Both the position numbers and the translations under genes were made by a program. The notes below the pieces were generated by a model. That model was given only the letters and a program-made list of their open reading frames with translations. It searched no databases and was not told the origin of the DNA. This document shows positions 45,925 through 57,136 of a DNA stretch of 64,000 bases, in pieces. Source of the stretch: Mercenaria mercenaria (Eukaryota > Mollusca > Bivalvia > Venerida > Veneridae); NCBI RefSeq assembly GCF_021730395.1, contig NC_069362.1:70015501-70079500 (forward strand), written 5' to 3'. Every line of letters starts with the position of its first letter. Position 1 is the stretch's first letter.

Positions 45925-48900
45925 GAAAAGTTTTTTGTTATTCTACAGCGTTTCATTAAGTGTTATATCCTGACCAGTCAGATGGGTAATCTTTATTGCA
46001 TGAAAGCCTGTATATTTCGTGCATTATGAATTTAACTAAATGCCTGTAAAGGTTATTTCCTTTCTTTCTTTTTTGTAATAAGGAAAATGTACCACTGTGA
46101 TTAAATACATATATGTTGTATTCTGTTATTAAAGCATTTGTGTTTATTTCCTCAACGAAATAGATATTTAGCTTGACGTTAGATAACGTGGGGTAAAAAA
46201 GCATTAATAGATTAATTTAAATCCAGCTTATCAAATTCAACTTAAATTCGTACTTTATTTTATGTAGTCTACAGGTATGTTTCTCATTATCAACATTCTT
46301 TATTTCCCGTTTGTGTAATTTTCTTGTCTGCTAAAACACTTTTCTATGTTGAGATACGGAAAGTAATGTTGAGATGCGGGGTGTGATGTTGAGATGCGGG
46401 GGTGTAATGTTGAGATACGGAATGAAATGTTGAGATGTGGGGTGTAATGTTGAGATACGGAATGAAATGTTGAGATGTGGGGTGTAATGTTGAGATACGG
46501 AACGAAATGTTGAGATGCGGGGTGTAATGTTGTGATGCAGGGTGTAATGTTGAGATGCGGGGTGTAATGTTGAGATAGGAATGTAATGTTGAGATGTGGG
46601 GTGTAATTTTGAGATACGGAATGTAATGTTGAGATGCGGAGTGTAATTTTGAGATACGGAATGTAATGTTGTGATGCGGGGTGTAATGTTGAGATGCGGG
46701 GTGTAATGTTGAGATACGGAATGAAATGTTGAGATGCGGGGTGTAATGTTGCGATGCAGGGTGTAATGTTGAGATGCGGGGTGTAATGTTGAGACAGGAA
46801 TGTAATGTTGAGATGTTGGGTGTAATTTTGAGATACGGAATGTAATGTTGAGATGCGGGGTGTAATGTTGAGATAGGAATGTAATGTTGTGATGCGGGGT
46901 GTAATGTTGAGATACGGAATGTAATGTTGAGATGCGGGGTGTAATTTTGAGATACGGAATGTAATGTTGAGATGCGGGGTGTAATTTTGAGATACGGAAT
47001 GTAATGTTGAGATGCAGGGTGTAATTTTGAGATAGGAATGTAATGTTGAGATGCGGGGTGTTATGTTGAGATGCGGGATGTAATGTTGAGAAACTGTGTT
47101 TAATGTCAAGATGTGGGGTGTAATGGCGAGATACGGTTGTGTAATGTCGGGATGCGGTGTTTACTGTCGAGATTCGGTGTGTAATGGGGAGATGCGATGT
47201 GTTTCAGGTAGTATGGGAACCAAGGATTCTGAATCAAAGACTGAGAAGATCGTCTTCGTTTGTGTGTAGCGATTATCATAGACCAGATAATGACAGACCG
47301 AAACCAAAATCTGTGACACGTACGTTATATTCACTTCTAAATCTCAGACGACCACTATGATTATATGTGATTATAACTTTTAGGTAACCTGTAGTAGTTT
47401 GTATGAAAATGATTATACGATAATTTAGACATGGATACCATTACAATTTTTCAACAGACGAATCCTCGTGTATTATCATTTCAAGTACAATATTTAAGTC
47501 GAGGTATTATTATATGCCTGATTTGTTACTTTAAAACGGAGCAAAGAATTTTACACATGTATTTCAGTATTACATGTATAATGTTTTTCTCGAAATTGAC
47601 AATCAGAAGAAGCTTAAGCATGTTACTTTTGCCTCCAGCAGTCATTCAAACTTCTTTTCTACAGCAGCAAGCCCTTGGCAGTGTCAGAGTCAGGCATTAC
47701 GGCAGCTTAGTTTAGTAAGTACACACATTTTAAAATTATTGAAACATCTTTTTTAATAATACATATAGTAAAATATTTAGAGTTAGTGTGAATAAAGTTG
47801 TTATTATATATGAGCGACGTACGCAGTCATATTTTCTGTGTTTCTTTCTATTGCAGGTACCAAGATTTGGTCCCAAACAGTACTATATCAACAATACACA
47901 GGTGCACAATATCACTGACAAGTATCTAAGGTAAGGTAGCAATATCACTGACAAGTATCTAGGGTAAGGTAGCAATATCACTGACAAGTGTCTAAAGTAA
48001 GGTCACAATAGCACTGACAAGTATCTAAGGTAAGGTCGTTATAGCACTGACAAGTATCTTAGGTAAGATCATGGGGTCTGCATAACGACAGCTAATACAA
48101 ATATATTTTTAGGGCTTATATGTAACAAAACACATCAGTGATTTAAGAGATCGTTTATCCGTATAACCTTATATATTTAAACATAGTTGTAGGAGCATGG
48201 GGAGAGGTGTTGCGGCGGGGGAGGAGGGTGGGCTGGACAAACATTTTCTTCCCCGCCCAACCCTTACTAAAGGTTGCATAGGCAAAAGGGGCAGGGAAAG
48301 CGTTTGGTCCGATTTTCTATTTTCGCAGAAAATACTTACAGATAAAACTGTGTTTATTCTTGATAAAAGAAAGGCAAAGTGTTTTTAATACTGTATATAT
48401 CTATATTATATAAATTTAGTCAGAACATGAGATAAAAAGAATATTTGTTTATTTTACATGTAAGATCAAAATATCTTTCACTCATGAACACCATTATCTA
48501 ACAATGCAACACTCGGGAGAGAATAAAATCTGGTGTTTAAATCTGACACTGAAACAAACAAATATCCTCTATATCTTGATTTTAAAGTGATGCCATAGCT
48601 TTTTTACTATTCATGTTGAATTTTAAACCAACTAAAATAACTTAAATCGTCAACTACATCTTGGTTTGAAGCAATAGATGAGACGGTGACTTAAGATGGC
48701 TGTATACAATTAAGGTTTTCTTACTGGTCCAGTACGCAACGCGGTTATGAGTATTGAGCTTCCAATATACGATATTCTGTCGTTAAATGTCCCATACATG
48801 TATAGCCCTGGAGCATCAGGCCAAGATACAGAATGTGACAGATACTGATACTGAGTGCATGCTTTCAAATGTTTATGAAGTATTTTCTGTCATATTCCGT

Positions 48901-49063
48901 TCGATTTTTTCATCTTTCTATAAATTCTTTATAACTATATAATTTTGTATGCAAACACTAGCTGTTGCAAGTTTTCTAATCAAAATGCTGTATTTGTTTC
49001 AGTGGCGCTTCGACACAAGCACTCGGACTGTGCTATGATCCGAAAACCGTCGCCAGTTTTTGA
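45345..49063 (+). CDS. Unrecognised multi-exon host gene, 3' portion (4 candidate exons)
   Basis: I cannot name this gene. Candidate exons are 45345-45453, 47208-47319, 47568-47714 (start uncertain), 47857-47930 and a terminal exon 49003-49063; the last three join in one frame ending ...VASF-stop. The predicted protein has a short acidic/basic coiled coil (ENIDELRETELGQLKAKL), a basic Ser/Arg segment, then the terminal block with 'PRFGPKQYYINN' and 'GASTQALGLCYDP'. Each exon has plausible GT/AG borders. The 47319 donor (phase 1) does not match the 47568 acceptor (phase 0), so an exon is missing or a boundary is wrong. Upstream exons lie outside what I can recognise. Minisatellites sit at three of its junctions. 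Confidence 0.5.
45434..45960 (+). repeat. ~50-bp minisatellite built from an exon end and its 5' splice site, ~10 copies
   Basis: Unit: 'ctggaggaacaggataag' then 'gttgttattttgttgcg' and 'tttgtatttgaaa'. Copy 1 is the real exon end and donor; copies start near 45434, 45482, 45532, 45583, 45634, 45685, 45735, 45787, 45827 and 45877. Divergence rises along the array. Several copies keep a GT at the donor position. Confidence 0.85.
45881..45919 (+). repeat. 39-nt poly-G tract
   Basis: Uninterrupted G39 inside the last copy of the exon-derived minisatellite, exactly where other copies read 'ggaggaacagg'. It is on the sense strand of the predicted gene and could fold as a G-quadruplex. Length may be affected by sequencing error. 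Confidence 0.9.
45961..46335. other. Intron, unassigned
   Basis: Nothing recognised; the minus ORF at 45956-46204 has no support. Confidence 0.5.
46340..47200. repeat. 20-bp minisatellite, ~42 copies
   Basis: Two alternating unit types, 'gttgagatgcggggtgtaat' and 'gttgagatacggaatgtaat'; higher-order blocks recur. It runs up to the exon acceptor at 47207 and the last copies ('gatgcgatgtgtttcag') merge into it. The 269-codon minus ORF across the array is an artefact of stop-free repeats. Confidence 0.95.
47208..47319 (+). CDS. Unrecognised gene, basic Ser/Arg exon
   Basis: Acceptor 'gtgtttcag', donor 'gtacgt'. The only open frame reads VVWEPRILNQRLRRSSSF then VCSDYHRPDNDRPKPKSVT, and joins in phase to the 45453 exon. 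Basic and serine-rich, perhaps a disordered or phosphorylated linker. Confidence 0.5.
47568..47714 (+). CDS. Unrecognised gene, exon (5' edge uncertain)
   Basis: Donor 'ttta|gtaagtac' is strong; acceptor 'gtatttcag' at 47567 is one option, with later AGs at 47606-47618 also possible. Reads ...KKLKHVTFASSSHSNFF then STAASPWQCQSQALRQLSL and splices in phase 0 into the next exon. Confidence 0.45.
47857..47930 (+). CDS. Unrecognised gene, penultimate exon
   Basis: Acceptor 'tttctattgcag', donor 'taag|gtaagg'. Reads VPRFGPKQYYINNTQVHN then ITDKYL. The exon's last 24 nt and donor are repeated four more times immediately downstream. Confidence 0.6.
47907..48070 (+). repeat. 33-bp minisatellite of exon end plus 5' splice site, 5 copies
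   Basis: Unit 'caatatcactgacaag' + 'tatctaaggtaaggtag'. Copy 1 is the true exon-intron junction. Every copy keeps a usable donor-like 'gtaag'. Use of any later donor would add an in-frame TAA straight after ...DKYLR. Confidence 0.92.
48071..49002. other. Last intron, unassigned
   Basis: AT-rich. A G-rich patch lies at 48197-48235 ('gggagaggtgttgcgg'). Ends 'gctgtatttgtttcag'. Confidence 0.5.
49003..49063 (+). CDS. Unrecognised gene, terminal coding exon
   Basis: After the junction: SGASTQALGLCYDPKTVASF, stop TGA at 49061-49063. 19 codons plus phase carry-over; acceptor 'atttgtttcag' is strong. 3' UTR follows; no clear AATAAA before the SINE. Confidence 0.6.
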
Positions 49064-49400
49064 TAGAACATGGATATAACAAGAGTGGTGCTATACAAAG
49101 AACATTATGCAAAACGTTGTTATTCTGTTGCAGTTATGATTGTTATAGTTAAACTTCTTGAGTTATGCAGATATTTGTTTTTATATTATGTTTGCGGAGA
49201 TTACATATTTTAACATAGATTATAATATTTTAAATATATTTCCATAAGTATCGCGTTGTTTATCTGTTCACATTTCTATTTAGATTTTCGGTCAAGTAAC
49301 AGAATTGTCTGCAACTTTAACGTCCGTACATTTACTTTTATTAAATAGTGTGTTCGCATGACATTTTCACTGGAAGTATTTTCCTGTCTTAATTACCAAG
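49064..49400. other. Probable 3' UTR / flank
   Basis: AT-rich, nothing else recognised. Confidence 0.4.
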
Positions 49401-49658
49401 GGGCCTCCGTGGCCGAATGGTTAAGGTCGCTGACTTTAAATCACTTGGGTTCGAGCCTCACTCGGGGCGTTGAATAATTCATGTGAGGAAGCCATCCAAC
49501 TGGCTTACGGAAGGTCGGTGTTTCTACCCAGGAGTCCGCTCGTGATGAAATAATGCACGGAGGGGCACCTGGGGTCTTCCTCCACCATCAAAGCTGGAAA
49601 GTCGCCATATGACCTATAACTGTGTCGGTGCGACGTTAAACCCAACAAAATAAATAAA
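49401..49658 (+). mobile_element. Full-length tRNA-derived SINE, second good copy
   Basis: Same family as 5188-5467: 'ggcctccgtggccgaatgg', 'ttgggttcgagcctc', 'ggcttacggaaggtcgg', '(aaat)n' tail. The D-arm region is slightly shorter. It lies ~340 bp past the stop of the upstream gene and could be in its 3' UTR. Confidence 0.93.
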
Positions 49659-50087
49659 TATCTTGATAACCCGACCATATATGAGTAAAACTGATAAACA
49701 TATTTTGCCAAAGGAATGAAATTAATATATAGCTTATTTTATTATATTTGTTACAGGTTTTCATTAACAATTATATATTTAGCTGAAATTTATTAGCCGT
49801 GCAAGTCTGAAATATTGTTATTACCTCCCTTTGCTCAACTTGGTTACGCAACTAAGACTGGTTGAGGAAAAAGATCTCAGAAGCTGACCACAGTTTTTGA
49901 AATTTGTCTTTTGTTTTAGATTGTTGAAATATCTTTGTATCTATCAAATGCAAATGGGAAAATGGAAAATTATACTGAAATAAAAAGTACTCAGCTTTTG
50001 AAAGTCTTCTGTATTAGAGGGGGCAGTTACAATATTTTGTATTAATACCCTTTTTTTTCTAACAATGTTGATACCAGTATGTCGTGT

Positions 50088-50240
50088 TAGGTTCCCAAGT
50101 GTGATTTATCGTAGAATAACCCGAGTTCTTCGTTCTTATGCGAAACAATATATCACTCAGGCCTACGGCCTTCGTGATATATTCTTACGCATAAGAACTC
50201 AAAACAGGGGTTATTCTACGATAAACCACGCTTGGGAATT
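50088..50240. mobile_element. ~150-bp foldback MITE
   Basis: Near-perfect palindrome: 'ttcccaagtgtgatttatcg' / 'tagaataaccc' at the left, matched by 'gggttattctacga' / 'taaaccacgcttgggaa' at the right, centre 'caggcctacggcctt'. The stem includes 'aatatatcac'/'gtgatatatt'. Confidence 0.85.
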
Positions 50241-51630
50241 TATTATTTCTGAAATTGATAAATCCTATATTAGCAATTCTTCTATACTAACCGCTTGAAA
50301 CGTCCCTAAAAGGCCCTACTCCCAATAAAAGAGAACGTGTTGTGGCACGCACACACTTGGTGTTTTTTAGATTAACGAATATGTTTGTGGGATTGATAAC
50401 GCTTTTCTTTATCACCAAGAATAATGCTAATGTGTATGTGCACACAGAAGAAATGTGATAAAAATCAAGTTATTTTTTCTGATTTCTGCCAATGTCGTCT
50501 TAAAGCCGACGTTTTCATTGCTGTATTTCGCCATGATTCCTCTCATAATATTCTGTAATTTTGCCCTCGAAAAGACGACGATTTGTTATTTCTTGTCTTT
50601 TCGTTTTGTTGTGGTTCCGATAGCAAAATCACTATTAAAAAGATAAAGATTAAGGGCGCAAATATCGGTGCGTAGCAAATGCCGTCATCTCGTTCTGTGG
50701 CGTTGTACGCACAGAAAACGGACTCCTAAAGCGTCGTCTCTTCGTGACCTTTTCCGCCGAAACCATGACACAACAAAATATGAAGTAATGATAAAATCGG
50801 CATAATTTACGTCAAAAGTTAAATGCGGCGTTTGCAGGAATCTGCAACCATAAAAAGCTGTTATGGCTGTCTATTATGTACCTACAGCCTGTATTTCAAT
50901 GATGAATTCAAAAGCTAGTGTTCATCTCTCATCGGATACGGAAAAGTTTTCAATGTTGTGTTTACTTTCTTTAGTTGCACCGTCATATAGGACGTCAAAA
51001 ATGACGTAATGATGGCCTCTCGATGTTCCATGCCTCAAAAAGATATCCGTTTTAAACGTGTTGTCAGCCTTATTTTCTAAAATTCTAGTGAATTTCGGAT
51101 AGCATAACACTAGAGGCATATGTATAAACAAAAGTGTCATTAAAGCTGTACCTTTGTCCGCAGTGATGCATTCGACTGAATCACACTGAGGAAGCAACTT
51201 GTGGGCCTCGGCCCGAGCTGAATACAACAGTGCAGGTCAAGGTTCTGTAATAATAACCTTATTGTATTCTATATGGTAAGAACTTTAAGACAGAGGAATG
51301 ACTGATGCAGAAAAAATTGTCCAAAACATCAAGGAAGAGGGCACTAATGGGTATGAATTGACTTTTGAAAGTCATGTGGAATTTTTCCCAAATAATTTGT
51401 CAGGTATCATTAATGTTATTGTAAGGAAAGTTACTGCGAAAGAGACGTGGATGTAATAAGACAGACAGCGAACAGAAAACATTGTAGAGCCAAAAAATAA
51501 GGCAAACTTCTTCAGGATTTATGTCACCTATCAAATCTGGAATCGTGACAAAATGTAGTACATGTTAACCCACTAGTGCTACAAAATTCTCATTATCACG
51601 ATGGACTTATTTAAGTTTAAACTTGCTTTT
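50241..51630. other. Unassigned sequence with a minus ORF of unknown meaning
   Basis: GC is higher than surroundings near 50660-51230. The minus ORF 51227-50922 (101 codons) has no recognised domain. Partial hairpin near 51225-51275 ('aatacaacagtgcaggtc'). Nothing else is supported. Confidence 0.4.
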
Positions 51631-51631
51631 T

Positions 51632-54540
51632 ACAGAACAGAACAGAACATATTCTTTATTAACTTGTAAAAATGTACATCGTTAGATAACATACATTACA
51701 AAACACAGATTCAATAGGTCACGATAGTCAAAAGTTACAAAACAAATATACTAAAACACATACAAGTATACACTACTTATTAGAGGATGAGCACAACAAT
51801 AATTACCGTTGCAAAAGTGAAATTCTTCGATTTAAAGACAATTTGATAAATTTACATAATTTGAGGAGTTTATTTTTATCAGTGCACTTTAGCAATTCAA
51901 TAAGTTTATACATATTTGGTCTGTTATAAAAATAAGATTCAATATATTTTCTTCTAAGATCAGCTAAACATGAACATTTACAGAAAAAGTGAAATTCATC
52001 ATCTATATCATTTAAATTACAAAAAATACAAAAACGTTCATTTCTTGGTATTCTATTAACTCCATATCGTTCAGTTTGAATTCTTAATGAATGTGATGAA
52101 ACCCGAAATCTAGTTAAATAAAATCTAAGATCAGAAGGTAAAACATCAAGATAACTTTCATACCCAAATGTCACCTTAATATTATCATACAATTCCAACA
52201 CAGTGTTCGGCGACTTACTATTACACCATTCTTGAGCAAAACATTCAAAAAACCTTTGTTTAAAAATATGTAAAAAGTATGTTTCGCTAATAGACGTTGG
52301 GTTTTCAAACACATAGTTAAATCCATAGTCACATAACAATTTTTTTACACTAGAAACCCAATTTTTCTGTCCATTTATACAATCTTTATGGGACATATTG
52401 TATATAGTTTTCAGAATAATATTATCTGTTTTTATCATTTTGAACCAATATTTCACTATACGAACATACCTTTGTATACTGTATACAGTGGATATCGGCC
52501 TAATTCTCCATATACTGTAGCATTTGCTGTATTTAATTTTACATTTAGTATTTTCTTCAAAAATTTAAGGTGAATTCTCTCAATTTCCTTAGATTTACTA
52601 AATCCCCATATTTCGGACGAATAACGTAGTATAGATCCTACGAATGAGTCAAATAACTGACATAGTACCTTTGGTTTCATTTTATATTTTCTACAATTTA
52701 TTAATAGAACATTTAATGCTTTGAATGCTTTACCCGCTAATTGTTGCTGATTTAATACAAAACTGCCAGTATAGCTGAAAACCGTACCGAGATAATTAAA
52801 GTCATTAACAACCTGTAGTATATTACCATCATATGTAAATTCTTCATTTTGAAATAAACCACCACGTTTTCGAAAAACAACTACTTAAGTCTTTTGCGTG
52901 TTAACTTCTAAACTCCATTTTTTGCAGTAACTGTTCAACAACGCAAGAGATGCATTTAATTCCTCTGGAGACTTACCAAGAATAACCATATCGTCAGCAA
53001 ATAAAAGTAAAAGGATTATAATATCGTCAACAGTTAGCCCAGAGTTTATATCATTTTGGAGAAACAATTCCAAGTCTTCAATAAACAAAGAAAATAGTAC
53101 TGGCGAAATTACCTCCCCTTGACGCAATCCTACTGAATATTCAGAATTGGAATAGCAATGTTTTTAACTCTTCTAAATGTTTGACATACAGATTATTTAA
53201 GACAAACCATTGTTTTGAAGAATACCTTGATTTACTTCCTAGTAGTTTAGCTTTTATTTTGTGCAAATTTCGAACTACTAATCACAAATTGCCAATTGAA
53301 AAAGGGCGATATATGGATATTGAACAAAATCAGAGACTCTGTCATTTGTGTAATTCCAATTCTCTAGGGGATGAGTTTCATTACTTATTTGAATGTAATT
53401 TTTTTAATGATGACAGAAAGAAATACATTGCAGCTTATTACAGAATTCACCCTAATGTTTACAAGTTTGGGGAACTCATGAACAATAATAATAGACCAAA
53501 ACTTACTAAACTAGCTTTATTTTGCAAAATTATTTTGGCTGCTTTTCGATAGATTCATCCTCCATGTAAAATTTCTTTTGATTTAGATAATTTAGTAACT
53601 GTAATGTTAGGCAAAATATTTTCAAATCTGATACTTGTAACAATTAACTACATTATCTTATTATGTAAAAGCATACTGTTCATATGTTTATGTAACTGTT
53701 TCTTGACTGTTATATTTTGTTACTTGTGTTGTCATGATCACATGCATGTAATATGCCATGATCGAAATAAATTGAATTGAACTGAATTGAAAAAAATCAG
53801 AATAACAATTACACGATCGCACACAAGATTTAACCTTTCCGTACATATATTTTATAACTCTTAATATTTTACCGTCTATTCCAAGTTTGAATAATTTTAA
53901 CCACAATGCGTTTCTGTCAATACCGTCGTATGCCATTTTCAGATCTACGAAACAGCAATAGAGTCTTTTATTATCATTTAGGCATTTCTGTACAAGATTT
54001 AACAAAATAAAACTAGCATCAACAGTTGATCTTCCTTTCCTGAAGCCAAATTGCGCGTCCGATATAGTATTATATTGTTCAAAAAAATTAGTAATTCTTT
54101 TATTTAAAATAGTTGTGAATAATTTCGACATGCAACTACACAAGAGTTATCCCCCTATATTTTTTTACATTGCCCTTATCACCTTTTTTATGTAGAGGTA
54201 CAATTACACCCTCGGTCCAAGTTTCAGGGAAAAAATCGCTACTTAGTATACCATTAAAAATATCGCATAAATGGCCAACCAAAATGTCAATGGTTTCTAT
54301 AAAATATTCATTTAATAAACAATCATTCCCACAGGATTTGTCTCTTTTCAACGACTTTACTGCATCTAGAACTTCTTCTATTGAGACAGGACAATTTAAC
54401 AAGCAATCTTCATCAAAAGTATTTTCATTGAAATCATAGCTCTCTGCGAAATGTTCCGCTTCGGGATTTTCACTTTTAAAAACATCGTTACTTAATTCTG
54501 AAAAAATGTTTAAAAAAGGACTCAAGTGTAATTCCATTAT
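51632..54540 (-). mobile_element. Non-LTR retrotransposon (LINE), 5'-truncated, minus strand
   Basis: On the minus strand, in order: N-terminal reverse transcriptase (to 'WTEGVIVPLHKKGD', 'KKYRGITL'), 'AQFGFRKGRSTVDA', 'FVDLKMAYDGIDR' (catalytic Asp), 'LRQGEVISPVLFSLFIEDL', 'LLFADDMVILG' (FADD catalytic pair), the thumb-like 'EIWGFSKSKEIERIH', and a C-terminal 'CIFCNL..DDEFHFFCKC' zinc-knuckle. The 3' end is at ~51635 with an (ttctg)n tail. Endonuclease and upstream parts are missing. A stop interrupts after 'NTQKT' near 52883, with a frame break near 52456, so it is dead. Clade not assigned. A second LINE end is inserted at 53148-53797. Confidence 0.9.
53148..53797 (+). mobile_element. LINE 3'-end fragment inserted in the older LINE
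   Basis: Plus-strand frame at 53181-53552 reads 'FEEYLDLLPSSLAF', 'RLCHLCNSNSLGDEFHYL', 'FECNFFNDDRKKYIAAYY', homologous to the C-terminal zinc-knuckle of the host LINE, so it is a related family in the opposite orientation. It ends in 'aaataaattgaattgaac' and A-run. TCAGAAT flanks it (53141-53147 and 53797-53803), a target-site duplication; minus-strand reading of the host LINE resumes in frame across the site. The fragment is strongly 5'-truncated. Confidence 0.88.
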
Positions 54541-57075
54541 CTGACTGTTTTGATTTCGTTTTAAAATATTTCCAAAATTCTTTAGGTTACATAGAGTTAG
54601 ATTCCTGTTTGAAATGTATATTTTATTATTTTTATAAAATTTTGTAATTACTCCCCTTTAATATGAAAGTATATAAAAAGCTGGGTATTTCTTTTTATTT
54701 CGATACAATGTCTAGTTTTACATTTGCATTTGATAGACATATCAACTATTGAACAATCTGAACCAAAATGCAAGTTTTAAAGCTGTGTGTAGCTTCTGAA
54801 TTCATTTATTTCCAATCTATCTTGGTTGCGCAACCAAGATATGCAAAGGGAGGTAATAATAATTTTTCAAACTTGCGTTTCTAAATACATAATTTTTAAT
54901 GCAAATATTTTACAAATATATTACAATATGTCTAATATTTATACATTTCCTTAGGCAAAGTATGTTTATCAAATTTATACTTATGATAAAATAACTCTAT
55001 CTTGGTTGGGCAACCAGGATAGGAAAATGAAATTTTAAAAATACCTCCAGTGAAAATCTAATTTGTATTAAGTGTTAAGTGAACATAAATGAGTGTAAAT
55101 GATCAGATGCTAAAGTTTCGAACAAATCCGTTACATGGCCAAAATCTGATTATCCACCTTTAATATTACGCACTTGGGAAGAGCTGAATTCTAATGTTGT
55201 AATAACTTGAAGCCCAACCTATTTGCTTTAGTACCCATTATGTATATGCTGTGTATTATGTGTTCATAGGCAATAAAATATGATTAAATCAAACTGTTTT
55301 ACAGTCGTTTTACAGCTGTTAAAGTGAAATCTACAGCTGTAAAATCAATGTTGTTATATAAGATGTACATAGGTAGATTTCAAATAATCATGACTGTATT
55401 TTGAACAAAAGTACAGGTCTGTCACAGCTGTAAAGTTTCCTACAGGAAAATGTCATTCAAGTGGAAGTATCTCTGACATGGGTCTAGCTATGTGTAGCAG
55501 CTATATGAAAATTGTCGCTTTTATATAGAATATATTGGGAGAAATCTTTAGTCTTCTGTAAACTCTATATAGGCTGCTCACTACCGAATCAAATGTAAGT
55601 AGTCCAAATATAAATAGTCTTTTATACCTTCTGTATATCTAATCTTTCTCCCTTCCCTCGTGCCCGTTCTTAACTAAGCTAGATAAAAACTTTATAGTAT
55701 AGTATATATTATAGTTTTATCTGGCAAAGATACCCATTTTATTGTAGCATATACAATACACGCATTTTCAATAATTAAAAGTATATAATATTCAAAGAAA
55801 TAAAATAAATAAGACTTATGATTTAAACATCACAGAATACAATCATAGAAAAGTAAAATCCTATTACTTATCTTTACTTAAAAAAAAAAACAGCGAAAAT
55901 CAAAACTATTATATCAATATATTTAGAGGAGAAATTTTGAAATAATCAGATTTCAAAAAAAAAAGAAAAAAGGAAATGACATGTAGGGCCAGGTTAGCCC
56001 ATAAAATGGAAGAGGTGGAAACTCCACAGGTCGCTCAACACAACAAAATGAAAATGTTGCAGGCTCGGTTTGATTGAACCTGTTCATGGAGGGTAGTGGA
56101 AATGCATGCTACTGTCCACGCCCTCTAGCCGCGGGTTGAGCAGAACTCAACATTTACACAAGCTACAAGTACAAAAAAACAATTTCGAGACATCCGTAGA
56201 TGTGTTCTTACGGCAGTGCACATGAAACCTTCAATGATACACGTTCGTGTAATTCTATCAAAAGCGGCGTATGGTCCCCAGTTAAAATGATGGATTTGCC
56301 CTAAACGAGAAAACAAATGGCAGAACTTAATTCCAACTGGAAAGTGAACTACCATCATTTAAAAAAGGTAAGAACAACAACATAAGAAAAAATGCGCATC
56401 TCTTTCTTTTTAGAGCTAGGATATTAACTGCAATATTTAATTGAATTTCTTATGTTGTAAAATTTGTAATATTAACACAAAAGGAATTATTCGCGAAGTA
56501 AAATTGATTTAAAACTTACACCCTTTGTGTCGAATAAAACATTCAATCACAAATTAACTAAACTGATTAAATCATTTACTTTAACTCTTTTGATCACGAT
56601 ACCGCGTGTTCACGCGACATTTATATGTCGTCTGCACATGACGCTACAACAACAACTTCGCACAGAAGTTAATTATTCTTCAAAATCAGTGGAAATTAAC
56701 CGTCTGAGAACGTATCAGTTTTTTACCTTACAAAAATGAAATAAATACCATTCAAAAGATAAAATTATTGAGACTAGGAAACCATTTGCACCAAAGCTTT
56801 CATATTAATGGTTTTATCCAAAAAATTACTTTTAAGAAACGCATGTATGAGATTTTTGCAAGTTTTATATGGAAAATAGAAGGGAAAAAATGACGAAATG
56901 ATGGCATTAAACATCATGTTAGGAACGAGTCAAAAATAAAAATAAAATTCAATTTGAAAATACCATGTGATGAATCAAATGTTGAACTTTGGTAATATTT
57001 TTGCACCTAAGGTTTCTTATTTTTAGTAATTTTGTTATTAAGTATAATGTGTACATGTCCTTCTTATTTCTATAT
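54541..57075. other. Unassigned AT-rich sequence with small dyads
   Basis: Perfect 24-bp dyad centred on 'ggttgcgcaacc' at 54817-54840, and a near copy ('cttggttgggcaaccagg') near 54999. 'tttacagctgt'-type motifs recur at 55300-55445. No gene recognised; minus ORF 56125-56358 lacks motifs. Confidence 0.45.
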
Positions 57076-57136
57076 AGAAAATTTGACCGCTACCGATTAT
57101 TGGTCGGAGGAATATTCTTTGGTATGGTGACAAACA

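Larger units (their letters stand above)
49799..54890. repeat. ~5.1-kb block bounded by imperfect inverted repeats
   Basis: 'gcaagtctgaaatattg' / 'ttattacctccctttgc' / 'ttggttacgcaac' at 49799-49855 recurs as reverse complement at 54820-54887 ('gttgcgcaaccaagat', 'gcaaagggaggtaataa', 'caaacttgc'). The block contains a foldback MITE and a nested LINE. It could be a DNA transposon with later insertions, or two copies of one small inverted repeat. Confidence 0.5.

Noticed and set aside
46300-47109. 269-codon minus-strand ORF
   Set aside because: It is a translation of the 20-bp minisatellite, which lacks stops in that frame. Its 20-residue period equals three repeat units; no domain, start context or splice support.
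50922-51227. 101-codon minus ORF as a gene
   Set aside because: No motif, no splice sites, and it sits in repeat-rich DNA; kept only as unassigned.
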